Shown: positions 1-8,193 of the stretch, piece by piece | Layout: every line of letters begins with the position of its first letter | How positions within the stretch are numbered: position 1 is the first letter of the stretch | Origin: an uncultured Halomonas sp. | GTDB taxonomy: Bacteria > Pseudomonadota > Gammaproteobacteria > Pseudomonadales > Halomonadaceae | Direction of reading: 5' to 3' | Assembly (NCBI RefSeq): GCF_947493865.1 | Contig: NZ_CANLTC010000001.1 | Coordinates: 124,001 to 188,000 of the forward strand | DNA: 64,000 nt | Translations under genes and position numbers: made by a program | Notes under the pieces: generated by a model | What the model was told of the DNA's origin: nothing | Databases searched by the model: none | Seen by the model: only the letters and a program-made list of their open reading frames with translations

Positions 1-1395
1 AGCCCGGCCCAGATTCGGCATCTGATCGATCGCGCCATTCGTATCGCCCTGGCGGAGCGTACCGTCACCGCCATCATCGTGCCCAACGACCTTCAGACCC
101 AGCCGGCGGTGGAAGAGCCCGCTCATGCCCACGGCACCATCCATTCGGGCGTCGGTTACTCGGTACCGGTGACGGTCCCCCAGATCGATGACTTGAAGCG
201 CGCGGCGGCGGTGCTCAACGAGGGTAAGCGCGTGGGCATTCTGATCGGTGCCGGCGCCCTGCATGCCGGCGATCAGGTCATCCAAGTGGCGGAGATCCTG
301 GGTGCCGGCGTCGCCAAGGCGCTGCTGGGTCGCGCCGCTCTGCCCGATGACCTGCCCTTCGTCACCGGCTCGATCGGCCTGCTGGGCACCAACCCGAGCT
401 GGGAAATGATGTCAAATTGCGACACCCTGCTGATGATCGGCTCGGCCTTTCCTTACTCCGAGTTCCTGCCGCCGGAAGGCCAGGCCAGGGGCGTGCAGAT
501 CGACGTCGACGGACGCATGCTGAGCATCCGCTACCCCATGGAAGTCAACCTGGTGGGGGACAGCGCCGTCACTCTGGAGGCGCTGCTACCTTATCTCGAG
601 TACAAAAGTGACCGTTCCTGGCGCGAGCATCTCGAAAAGAGCATCAAGCAGTGGTGGGAAGTGCTCGAGGAGCGGGCCATGGCGGAGGCCAACCCCATCA
701 ACCCGCAGCGGGTATACTGGGAGCTGTCGCCACGGCTGCCGGATAACTGCATCATCACCAGCGATTCCGGCTCCTCTGCCAACTGGTACGCCCGGGATCT
801 CAAGCTGCGCCCGGGCATGAAGGCCTCGCTCTCCGGCGGGCTCGCCACCATGGGCAACGGCGTGCCCTATGCCATCGCCGCCAAGTTCACTCACCCGGAT
901 CGCGTGGTCATCGCTTTGGTCGGAGACGGCGCCATGCAGATGAACGGCAACTCGGAGCTTTTGACCATCGCCAAGTACTGGCAGCGCTGGACGGACCCGC
1001 GCCTGGTGATCATGGTACTCAACAACCAGGATCTCAATCAGGTGACCTGGGAAATGCGCGTCATGGAAGGCGATCCCAAGTTCGAGGCCTCCCAGGACCT
1101 GCCGGACTTCCCCTACGCCGAGTACGCCAGACTGATCGGCCTGGAGGGCATCCGGGTCACCGAGCCGGAGGCTCTGGCCGGTGCCTGGGAGCGTGCCCTT
1201 TCCGCGGATCGCCCGGTGGTGCTGGAAGTCGTGACCGACCCGGACGTTCCGCCGCTGCCGCCGCACATCAAGCGCGAGCAGGCCCAGGCCTACATGTCGG
1301 CATTGATGCATGGCGACCCGGATTCCATCGGCATCATTAAGGCCTCCTTCAAGCAGTTCGCCCGGGATTTCATTCCAAAGGCGGGCAAGCATTGA
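1..1395 (+). CDS. Thiamine-diphosphate-dependent enzyme, pyruvate oxidase/acetolactate synthase type (5' truncated)
   Basis: The reading frame is open from base 1, so the start lies upstream of the window and the N-terminal pyrimidine-binding domain is mostly missing. What remains is the central domain and the C-terminal diphosphate-binding domain. The ThDP/Mg motif is visible as GDGA (bases 922-933) followed about 30 residues later by NNQ (1021-1029). Family members decarboxylate 2-oxo acids such as pyruvate; YdaP/PoxB-type pyruvate oxidases are the closest in feel. The substrate cannot be read from sequence. It is followed after 12 bases by an enolase-superfamily gene on the same strand, suggesting a sugar-acid or keto-acid catabolic operon (inference). 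Confidence 0.85.
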   Translation, partial: SPAQIRHLIDRAIRIALAERTVTAIIVPNDLQTQPAVEEPAHAHGTIHSGVGYSVPVTVPQIDDLKRAAAVLNEGKRVGILIGAGALHAGDQVIQVAEILGAGVAKALLGRAALPDDLPFVTGSIGLLGTNPSWEMMSNCDTLLMIGSAFPYSEFLPPEGQARGVQIDVDGRMLSIRYPMEVNLVGDSAVTLEALLPYLEYKSDRSWREHLEKSIKQWWEVLEERAMAEANPINPQRVYWELSPRLPDNCIITSDSGSSANWYARDLKLRPGMKASLSGGLATMGNGVPYAIAAKFTHPDRVVIALVGDGAMQMNGNSELLTIAKYWQRWTDPRLVIMVLNNQDLNQVTWEMRVMEGDPKFEASQDLPDFPYAEYARLIGLEGIRVTEPEALAGAWERALSADRPVVLEVVTDPDVPPLPPHIKREQAQAYMSALMHGDPDSIGIIKASFKQFARDFIPKAGKH

Positions 1396-1407
1396 GGATG
1401 ACGTGTC

Positions 1408-2505
1408 ATGGGCAAACACGATATTCCCATTGTCTCGGTACGGGTCTCGGCCTACGAGATTCCCACCGATTCGCCGGAATCCGACGGCACCCTGACTTGG
1501 GACTCGACGACGCTGGTGCTGGTCGAGATCAGCGCCGGAGGGCATAGCGGGCTCGGCTATACCTACAGTCACCAGGCCTGTGCGACGCTGATCCGGGACA
1601 AGCTCGCCGCCCTAGTCGAGGGCCAGGATGCCTTGGCCATAGCAGACAACTGGTGGCGCCTGGTCGAGGCCATTCGCAACCTCGGCCGGCCGGGCATCGC
1701 CTCGATGGCCATCGCCGCCATCGACGTGGCGCTGTGGGATCTCAAGGCACGCTTGCTCGACCTGCCGCTGGTGACGCTGCTGGGTTCGCTGCGTTCGGCG
1801 GTGCCGATCTACGGTAGCGGCGGCTTCACCTCCTACGACGATGCACGCCTGCAACAGCAGCTGGGCGGCTGGGTCGAGGCGGGTATCCCCCGGGTCAAGA
1901 TGAAGATCGGCCGTCATCCCGAGCGGGATCCCGAGCGTATCCGTCTGGCCCGGGAGGCGATCGGTCCCGAGGCCGAACTGTTCGTGGATGCCAACGGTGC
2001 CTTCGATCGTAAGCAGGCGCTGGTCTTGGCCGAGAATTTCACCGCTTGCGATGTGAGCTGGTACGAGGAACCGGTGACCTCCGACGACCTGGACGGCCTG
2101 CGTCTGCTGCGCGACCGGGCACCTGCCCCCATCGAGATTTCCGCCGGCGAATACGGCTTCGACCTGCCCTACTTCCGGCGCATGCTCGACGCCGGCGCGG
2201 TGGATGTGCTGCAGGCCGACCTGACCCGCTGTGCGGGCATCAGCGGCTTTCTCGGCGTCGCCACCCTATGCGAGGCCTACAAGATTCCGCTGTCGGCTCA
2301 TACCGCCCCGGCGCTACACCTGCATCCGGGCTGCTGTGCCAGGCCCCTGCGTCACCTGGAATATTTTCATGATCACGTGCGCATCGAATCACTGCTCTTC
2401 GACGGCGTGAGCGAGCCGCACCAGGGACGACTGCAGCCCGATCTGTCACAGCCCGGTCTGGGCCTGACATTCAAGCGCCAGGATGCGCAGCGCTACCGTC
2501 TCTAG
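1408..2505 (+). CDS. Enolase-superfamily protein, mandelate racemase-like subgroup
   Basis: 365 aa, normal for the family. Catalytic and metal-binding positions are readable: the K-x-K pair at K164/K166, metal ligands D194, E220 or E221, and E248, and a D271/H298 pair. This is the mandelate racemase pattern, in which the lysine and the His-Asp dyad act as opposing bases that remove the proton next to a carboxylate. Most such enzymes dehydrate acid sugars to 2-keto-3-deoxy acids or racemise hydroxy acids; the substrate here is unknown. A Shine-Dalgarno GAGGATG precedes the ATG. The neighbours (ThDP enzyme before, 2-hydroxyacid dehydrogenase-like protein after) fit one acid-degradation pathway. 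Confidence 0.85.
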   Translation: MGKHDIPIVSVRVSAYEIPTDSPESDGTLTWDSTTLVLVEISAGGHSGLGYTYSHQACATLIRDKLAALVEGQDALAIADNWWRLVEAIRNLGRPGIASMAIAAIDVALWDLKARLLDLPLVTLLGSLRSAVPIYGSGGFTSYDDARLQQQLGGWVEAGIPRVKMKIGRHPERDPERIRLAREAIGPEAELFVDANGAFDRKQALVLAENFTACDVSWYEEPVTSDDLDGLRLLRDRAPAPIEISAGEYGFDLPYFRRMLDAGAVDVLQADLTRCAGISGFLGVATLCEAYKIPLSAHTAPALHLHPGCCARPLRHLEYFHDHVRIESLLFDGVSEPHQGRLQPDLSQPGLGLTFKRQDAQRYRL

Positions 2506-2518
2506 GGAGCCCATTGTC

Positions 2519-5500
2519 ATGGACGAAATTCACAACGAGATAGTGACCAGCGACAGGCCGGCGCGGGACGACTACCACCGCCTGGCCGAGGAACTCGCCG
2601 AGGCCATCGAAGGCGAGGTGCGTTTCGATGCGGGCAGTCGTGCCCTTTATGCCAACGACGCCTCGAACTATCGCCAACCGCCTATCGGCGTCACCATTCC
2701 CCGAACCACCGAGGATGTCATCGCCATCCAGCGCATCTGCCACACTCACGGCGTACCGATTCTCTCCCGCGGCGCGGGCACCAGCCTGTCGGGGGAGACC
2801 GTCAACCATGCGGTGGTGATGGATCATTCCAAGTATCGTGACGCCATCGACATCGACGCGGCCAACCAGCAGGTGACGGTGGAGCCCGGCGCGATCAACG
2901 ACAAGGTCAATCAGGCCCTCGGGCCTTACCAGCTGGTGTTTCCGCCGGACCCCTCCACCCATGAGTGGTGCACCATCGGCGGCAACATCGGCAACAACTC
3001 CTGCGGCGTGCACTCGGTGCAGGCGCAGTGCTACGGCCATGGCCCGCGTACCTGCGACAACGTGGCCGCCCTGGATGTGCTGACCTACGACGGTACCCGC
3101 ATGACCTTGAAGGATGGCTACAGCGAGGAGCAGATCGACGCCATCATCGCCGCGGGTGGGCGCCAGGGCGAGATCTTCGCCGGGCTCAAGGCATTGCGCG
3201 ATAAGTACGCCGAGCGCATCCGGGCGTATTATCCGCAGATTGAGCACATGCCACGGCGGGTTTCCGGCTACAACCTGGACGATCTGCTGCCGGAGCGCGG
3301 CTTCAATCTTGCCAGTGCTCTGTGCGGCACCGAGGGCACCTGCGTGACGGTGCTGCACGCCACCCTCAAGCTGACCCGCGACGTCAGGCACCGCATGCTG
3401 ATGGTGGTGGGCTTCGACAGCGTCGAGCACGGCGGCGATCACGTACCCGCCATCATCGACGTCAAGCCCATCGCCCTGGAGGCCATCGACAAGGAGCTGT
3501 TCGAGTACGAGGCCGAACAGCACATGAACGACGATACGCTCAAGCAATTGCCCAACGGCAACGCCTACCTGCTGATCCAGTTCGGCGGTGAGAACGCCGA
3601 GGAGTGTCGGACACAGGCTCGGGCGCTGATGGACAAGCTCGAGGCCACCGCCAACGGTCCCAAGAGCCATCGGATCGTCGAGGACGAAGACCTGGCCAAG
3701 GGCATCTGGGCGGTGCGCAAGGCGGCGCTGGGCGCCACCGCCTTTCCGCCCAATCAGCGCGCCCACTGGCCGGGCTGGGAGGATTCCGCGGTGCCGCCGG
3801 ACAAGGTCGGCGACTACGTGCGCGACTTGAAGAAACTCTACCGAAAATACGACTATCACGGCCCCATGTACGGCCATTTCGGCCAGGGCTGCATTCACTC
3901 CCGAGTGGATTTCGACCTGCAGACGGCAGACGGCGCGAAGACTTATCGCGCCTTCGCCGAGGAAGCCGCCGACCTGGTGGTCTCCTACGGCGGCTCGCTA
4001 TCCGGCGAGCACGGCGACGGCCAGGCCCGAGGCGAGCTGCTGGAGCGCATGTATGGCGCGGAGCTGATCGAAGCCTTCCGCGAGTTCAAGCGCATCTGGG
4101 ACCCGGACTGGAAGATGAACCCGGGCAAGGTCATCGACCCTTACCGGCTCGATGAGAACCTGCGTATGGTCAACTACCATCCGGCGCCGGTGACCACCAC
4201 CTTTCAGTTTCCCCAGGAGGGCGGCGGCTTCGACAAGGTGGCCTACCGCTGCGTCGGTGTCGGCAAATGTCGCAGCGACAGCGGTACCATGTGCCCCAGC
4301 TATATGGTCACACGAGAGGAGAAATACTCCACCCGCGGACGCGGGCGGCTACTGTTCGAGATGATGCAGGGTGACGTGATCACGGACGGCTGGCAGTCCG
4401 AAGAGGTGCATGACTCCCTGGAACTATGCCTGGCCTGCAAGGGCTGCAAGAGCGACTGTCCGGTCAGCGTGGACATGGCCAGCTACAAGGCCGAGTTCCT
4501 GTCCCACTACTACGGCCCTAGTGCCCATCGCCGGCCGCTGATGCATTACGCCTTCGGCTTCATCGACCGCTGGTCGCGGCTGGCCTCGACGCTACCGGCG
4601 CTGACCAATTTCATCACCCGCGGCTCGCCCCTGGGCAACCTGATCAAGGCCATCATCGGCATGCCGGCGCCACGCCCGATCCCCGAGTACGCCCCTCAGA
4701 CCTTCAAGGCCTGGTTTGCCCAGCGCCCTGTTATCAACGAGACCGCGCCACCGGTGATGCTGTGGGCGGACACCTTCAGCAACCACTTCTATCCCGAGAC
4801 CGCCCGGGCCGCCACCGAGGTGCTGGAAACCTCGGGCTATCGGGTGCTGATTCCACCCCAGGGCCTGTGCTGCGGGCGTCCGCTCTACGACTTCGGCATG
4901 CTCGACGATGCCAAGGCTTATCTAGGGCGGGTGATGGAAACGCTTGACTGGGTCATCGACGTCGAGATGCCCATCATTGGCCTGGAGCCATCCTGCATCT
5001 CGGTGTTCTGCGACGAGTTGACCAACTTGTTTCCCGATGATGAGCGCGCCAAGCGGCTGAGCGCCAATAGCATGATGCTCAGCGAGTTTCTGCTCAATCG
5101 GGCCATGGAATTTAAGCCGCCGCGACTAGAGCGCCGGGCACTGGTGCATGGTCACTGCCATCACAAGGCTATCATCGGCATGAGTGCCGAAAAGACGCTA
5201 CTGGAGCGCATGGGCCTGGAGGTCGAAATGCCGGATACCGGCTGTTGCGGTCTCTCCGGCGCCTTTGGCTTCGAGCGCGACCATTACGAAGTGTCGATGG
5301 CTGCCGGCGAGCGCGTGCTGCTTCCCGCGGTGCGCGAGGCCCGGGAAGACACCCTGGTCATTAGCAACGGCTTCAGCTGCCGGGAACAGATTCAGCACGC
5401 CACCGGGCGACGTCCGCTGCATATCGCCGAGGTGCTGCAACTGGCACTGCGGAGCGAGGCCACCGAGACGCTGCCGGAACGCCTGATCGAAGAACGACGC

Positions 5501-5620
5501 GCCTTGGCGCAGCGCCAATCCAATCGCCGAACAGCGGCGGCCGTCGGTCTAGTGATCGGCACAGGTCTGCTGCTATGGGGATTGAACCGTCAGCACTCCC
5601 AGGATCATTCATCACTTTGA
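2519..5620 (+). CDS. FAD-linked oxidase / Fe-S dehydrogenase, YdiJ-like, with C-terminal membrane tail
   Basis: 1033 aa from the ATG at 2519, chosen because AGGGAG sits at correct distance; an in-frame ATG at 2483 lies inside the preceding gene. The N-terminal half is an FAD-binding oxidase domain (SRGAGTSLSG, about residue 80; GGNIGNNSCG further on). Then comes a ferredoxin-like region with cysteine clusters near residues 577-590 and 636-645 (CLACKGCKSDCP), and two CCG motifs near 783 and 908. E. coli YdiJ, a 2-hydroxyglutarate-type dehydrogenase, has the same build. Unusual is the last 30 residues: a hydrophobic stretch from about residue 1008 flanked by Arg, reading as a single C-terminal membrane anchor. 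The donor substrate is inferred to be a D-2-hydroxy acid. Confidence 0.85.
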   Translation: MDEIHNEIVTSDRPARDDYHRLAEELAEAIEGEVRFDAGSRALYANDASNYRQPPIGVTIPRTTEDVIAIQRICHTHGVPILSRGAGTSLSGETVNHAVVMDHSKYRDAIDIDAANQQVTVEPGAINDKVNQALGPYQLVFPPDPSTHEWCTIGGNIGNNSCGVHSVQAQCYGHGPRTCDNVAALDVLTYDGTRMTLKDGYSEEQIDAIIAAGGRQGEIFAGLKALRDKYAERIRAYYPQIEHMPRRVSGYNLDDLLPERGFNLASALCGTEGTCVTVLHATLKLTRDVRHRMLMVVGFDSVEHGGDHVPAIIDVKPIALEAIDKELFEYEAEQHMNDDTLKQLPNGNAYLLIQFGGENAEECRTQARALMDKLEATANGPKSHRIVEDEDLAKGIWAVRKAALGATAFPPNQRAHWPGWEDSAVPPDKVGDYVRDLKKLYRKYDYHGPMYGHFGQGCIHSRVDFDLQTADGAKTYRAFAEEAADLVVSYGGSLSGEHGDGQARGELLERMYGAELIEAFREFKRIWDPDWKMNPGKVIDPYRLDENLRMVNYHPAPVTTTFQFPQEGGGFDKVAYRCVGVGKCRSDSGTMCPSYMVTREEKYSTRGRGRLLFEMMQGDVITDGWQSEEVHDSLELCLACKGCKSDCPVSVDMASYKAEFLSHYYGPSAHRRPLMHYAFGFIDRWSRLASTLPALTNFITRGSPLGNLIKAIIGMPAPRPIPEYAPQTFKAWFAQRPVINETAPPVMLWADTFSNHFYPETARAATEVLETSGYRVLIPPQGLCCGRPLYDFGMLDDAKAYLGRVMETLDWVIDVEMPIIGLEPSCISVFCDELTNLFPDDERAKRLSANSMMLSEFLLNRAMEFKPPRLERRALVHGHCHHKAIIGMSAEKTLLERMGLEVEMPDTGCCGLSGAFGFERDHYEVSMAAGERVLLPAVREAREDTLVISNGFSCREQIQHATGRRPLHIAEVLQLALRSEATETLPERLIEERRALAQRQSNRRTAAAVGLVIGTGLLLWGLNRQHSQDHSSL

Positions 5621-5644
5621 GCACAGCAAAAGGCACATAGGGTT

Positions 5645-6691
5645 ATGAAAAAACGTCAGGAAATCGTTGTCATCACTGGTGCCAGCGCGGGTTTGGGCCG
5701 CGCCACGGCTTGGGAATTCGCCCGGCACGGCGCGAGCCTGGGCCTCATCGCGCGAGATACCGCGCGCCTCGAAGCCGTGAAGGAAGAGATCAAGGCGCTG
5801 GGCGCCCGTGCGGTGATCTACAGCGCCGACGTGGCGGATGCCGAACAGGTCGACAAGGCGGCGGAGCACATCGAGAAGGAGCTCGGCCCCATCGACATCT
5901 GGGTCAACGACGCCATGACCACGGTGTTCTCGCGTTTTCATGACATGAGCGCCGAAGAGTTCCGCCGTGTCACCGAAGTCACCTATCTGGGCAACGTGTA
6001 CGGCACCATGGCGGCGCTGAAACGTATGCGCCCGCGCAATCGTGGCACCATCGTCCAGGTGGGTTCCGCCCTCGCCTATCGTCCGATTCCGCTGCAGACT
6101 GCCTATTGCGGCGCCAAGCACGCCATCAAGGGCTATACCGAAGGGCTGCGCTGCGAACTGCTCAACGAAGGCAGCAAGGTACACGTGACCATCGTCGAAA
6201 TGCCCGGACTCAATACCCCTCAGTTCGACTGGTGCAAGAGTCATCTTCCCAAGCGTGCCCGGCCCATGGCACCGGTCTATCAACCCGAAGTGGGCGCGCG
6301 CGCCATTTACTGGGCTGCCCATCATCGCCGGCGCCAGCTTTATGTGGGAATTTCTTCAGTCCTCACCATCTGGGGCAACAAGTTGTTTCCCAACCTGATG
6401 GATCACTTCCTGGCCCGCAATGCCGTGGGGGGCCAGCAGACCGATGAAGCAGCCAGCCCTGAGCGACCCGACAACCTGTGGCAAGCGGTCGGTGGCGATA
6501 CCGGCGCTCAAGGGCGCTTCGGCAACGAAGCCCATGACGATAGTGCCCAGCTCTGGTTGACCACTCACCGCCGCCAGGTAGGTCTGGCCGCCGGTGTGAC
6601 ACTGCTGGTGGGCACCGCCCTGCTCGGCAAGCGGCAGCAGCGGCGTCGGACTAACAGGTTCAGATCTACCCGGTTCAGCCGGCTCAGATGA
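5645..6691 (+). CDS. Short-chain dehydrogenase/reductase with C-terminal membrane tail
   Basis: 348 aa; classical SDRs are about 250 aa, so there is a C-terminal extension of roughly 100 residues. The Rossmann motif TGASAGLG lies at about residues 12-19, and the catalytic triad is visible as S140 and Y154-x3-K158. The last 40 residues hold a hydrophobic segment bounded by RR and KRQQRRR, which reads as one membrane span with a positively charged end. The substrate is unknown. It sits 24 bases behind the YdiJ-like gene, which carries a similar tail, so both enzymes may be tethered to the inner membrane (inference). Confidence 0.85.
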   Translation: MKKRQEIVVITGASAGLGRATAWEFARHGASLGLIARDTARLEAVKEEIKALGARAVIYSADVADAEQVDKAAEHIEKELGPIDIWVNDAMTTVFSRFHDMSAEEFRRVTEVTYLGNVYGTMAALKRMRPRNRGTIVQVGSALAYRPIPLQTAYCGAKHAIKGYTEGLRCELLNEGSKVHVTIVEMPGLNTPQFDWCKSHLPKRARPMAPVYQPEVGARAIYWAAHHRRRQLYVGISSVLTIWGNKLFPNLMDHFLARNAVGGQQTDEAASPERPDNLWQAVGGDTGAQGRFGNEAHDDSAQLWLTTHRRQVGLAAGVTLLVGTALLGKRQQRRRTNRFRSTRFSRLR

Positions 6692-6724
6692 GAGACGCTT
6701 GAATAAACAAGAAGGAATCACGTC

Positions 6725-7105
6725 ATGGACAAGACATCAATCGGCCATCGCTGCTGGGCCATTGCCGAAGGCCATATTCCCGGCAACAGCACCGGACCCG
6801 CGCCGCAGATGACCAGCCACGAGACGGCCTGTCTGCTCAATGCAGGAGACGAGGACGCCAGGGTGCGCATCATGCTCTACTTCAGCGATCGCGAGCCGGT
6901 GGGGCCCTATGAGATCGAAGTGCTCGCCCGTCGTACCCGGCACGTACGCTTCAACGACCTCGACGACCCGGAGCCAATTCCGCGCGATACCGATTACGCC
7001 AGCGTCATCGAATCCAACGTACCCATCGTCGTTCAGCACTCACGCCTCGATTCCCGGCAGAGCGAGCTGGCTCTGCTGAGTACGGTAGCCTATCCCATGA
7101 CCTGA
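6725..7105 (+). CDS. Sensory rhodopsin transducer (ASRT) family protein
   Basis: 126 aa, the same length as the Anabaena sensory rhodopsin transducer, and similar along its whole length: CWAIAEG near the N-terminus, then HETACLLNAGDEDA, the block RRTRHVRFNDLDDPEPIP, and QHSRLDSRQ near the end. ASRT forms a soluble beta-rich tetramer; the wider superfamily is thought to bind small molecules, often sugars, and is frequently found without a rhodopsin. No rhodopsin gene is in this window. The Shine-Dalgarno AAGGAA precedes the ATG. As last gene of the 1-7105 cluster it may sense or bind a metabolite handled by the four enzymes upstream (inference). Confidence 0.88.
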   Translation: MDKTSIGHRCWAIAEGHIPGNSTGPAPQMTSHETACLLNAGDEDARVRIMLYFSDREPVGPYEIEVLARRTRHVRFNDLDDPEPIPRDTDYASVIESNVPIVVQHSRLDSRQSELALLSTVAYPMT

Positions 7106-7156
7106 CGAGAAAATGTTTCTCTTGGATGGAAGACATTTTCATGAAAAAAGCTGCGA

Positions 7157-7183
7157 AAAAACAAAGACCCGCCGCAGCGGGTC
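7157..7183 (-). terminator. Intrinsic terminator for the 67-aa gene
   Basis: GACCCGC and GCGGGTC (7166-7172 and 7177-7183) form a perfect stem with loop CGCA. Read on the minus strand the stem is followed by a T-rich stretch complementary to the A-rich bases 7155-7165. It lies downstream of the minus-strand gene ending at 7262. Confidence 0.7.
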
Positions 7184-7261
7184 AAATCATCACCTTTGAT
7201 TCTCGGCACCTCCTTGTACCGACTTCTTCCCTGAAGTCCGGGCGTGGCGACGTCATATTCC

Positions 7262-7465
7262 TTATAGTCGCTCCTTGAGAACCTTGGCTATTTTATCGCC
7301 ATATTCGGTGTAATTGCGCTGAAGCTCATTGAATAGTTGAGCCGCATCATTATCACCTTCCTGCTCAGCATCCTTGGCATACTGCTTGCACATTTCCGAT
7401 CCCTGGGCCAAGTGATAAAGCGAGCTTATCATATCGTAATTCTTGTCCTTCACCGGGTTATCCAT
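7262..7465 (-). CDS. Small hypothetical helical protein
   Basis: 67 aa from the ATG at 7465, chosen because a GGAGG lies just upstream; the longer frame to 7531 has no such signal. I do not recognise the family. The sequence is polar and charged with no membrane segment, Cys only at one place, and looks fully alpha-helical (runs such as AKDAEQEGDNDAAQLFNEL). It lies about 115 bases downstream of the KGG stress protein on the same strand and is AT-richer than its surroundings, so co-expression in a stress response is possible but only inferred. Confidence 0.65.
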   Translation of the reverse strand: MDNPVKDKNYDMISSLYHLAQGSEMCKQYAKDAEQEGDNDAAQLFNELQRNYTEYGDKIAKVLKERL

Positions 7466-7579
7466 AACCACCTCCGAGTAAAAATTACGAAACAACAAAC
7501 TACTGCATATAGGCCGTCCATGGCTCAACATCTATCCTTAACCTTATAACTTGGTTCTTACTTCTTCCAGCCGATTAGC

Positions 7580-7813
7580 CTAGCCATTTCCGCCGCTATG
7601 CTTGCCGCCTTTCTTTCCGGCTTCGGAAGCCTTCTGCGGGTCATTGGCGAAGTTGCCGCCGCTATGCTCACCGCCTTTCCTGCCGGCTTCGGAGGCCTTC
7701 TGCGGGTCATTGGCGAAGTTGCCGCCACTATGCTCACCGCCTTTCTTGCCGGCTTCAGAGGCCTTCTCGCGATCTTCAGCGAAGTTTCCTGATCCACCAC
7801 GATGTTCTGCCAT
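7580..7813 (-). CDS. KGG-repeat stress protein (YciG / Con-10 type)
   Basis: 77 aa made almost wholly of three KGG units: a diverged first unit and two nearly identical 22-residue units, each of the pattern HSGGNFANDPQKASEAG-K/R-KGG. Proteins with this motif (E. coli YciG, fungal Con-10, Bacillus GsiB) are small hydrophilic, mostly disordered proteins made in general stress or stationary phase. Start chosen at the ATG with AAGGAG upstream. Overlapping frames on either strand across the same bases are by-products of the repeat. The promoter side (7814-8193) carries an 18-base inverted repeat. Confidence 0.9.
   Translation of the reverse strand: MAEHRGGSGNFAEDREKASEAGKKGGEHSGGNFANDPQKASEAGRKGGEHSGGNFANDPQKASEAGKKGGKHSGGNG
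7604..7735 (-). repeat. Two 66-base tandem coding repeats (KGG units)
   Basis: Codons 27-48 and 49-70 of the KGG gene are two consecutive 66-base copies that differ at only a few positions, while the first unit (about 7736-7801) has diverged. This suggests a recent in-frame duplication. There are no spacers, so this is not a CRISPR array. Confidence 0.85.
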
Positions 7814-7899
7814 TTTCCTAGCTCCTTATGCTTACAATAAGTATCAGAAATTCAATGCTTTAAAAGCCTGAATATGCTCTGCTATCTATATAAAGCAAC

Positions 7900-7917
7900 G
7901 TCACATTCCAATGTGAC
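7900..7917. promoter_or_regulatory. 18-base inverted repeat upstream of the KGG gene
   Basis: GTCACATT and AATGTGAC are perfect inverted arms around CC. The element lies about 85 bases before the KGG start and next to an AT-rich TATATA stretch (about 7886-7892), so it could be an operator. The arrangement TCACA..TGTGA is the reverse of a CRP site. The rest of the 380-base gap 7814-8193 is AT-rich; I see no gene in it. Confidence 0.45.
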
Positions 7918-8193
7918 AACTAAAAATTAGTAATGCCAAAGCAAGATGTCAAACCTTGGATTGTAAAAAAAATTATACGTTATTTAACTTAGTATAATCC
8001 TTCCGCAGTCTTGATTTTAGTCATTAAATTGACGCCATCGTCCGTTATCTATTCACATCGGAAGCCATAAAAACGGCATACGTCTTGGCGATAGTTATTC
8101 AAGCCTGGAGCGCCGCACTGCGTTGGCCATTAGATAGGAACTGAAATCATCACCGCCGGTCGCCTTCGCGTCCGACGGTGCACTCTCGATTTT

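Noticed and set aside
586..1572. Long minus-strand open frame (328 codons) and similar ones at 2471-3898, 11046-12188 and 33918-35390
   Set aside because: They lie opposite well-conserved genes, have compositions rich in His, Gly and Arg, and no start signals. Long antisense frames are expected in GC-rich DNA.
6725..7105. Evidence of a light-sensing system
   Set aside because: ASRT homologues are often free of rhodopsin and no seven-span rhodopsin gene is in the window.
7558..7800. Repetitive open frame next to the KGG gene resembling a CRISPR-like or second repeat protein
   Set aside because: It is the KGG gene's repeat read in another frame; units follow each other with no spacer.
7900..7917. 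CRP or FNR binding site
   Set aside because: CRP needs TGTGA..TCACA; here the halves are in the reverse order, and FNR's TTGAT..ATCAA is absent.
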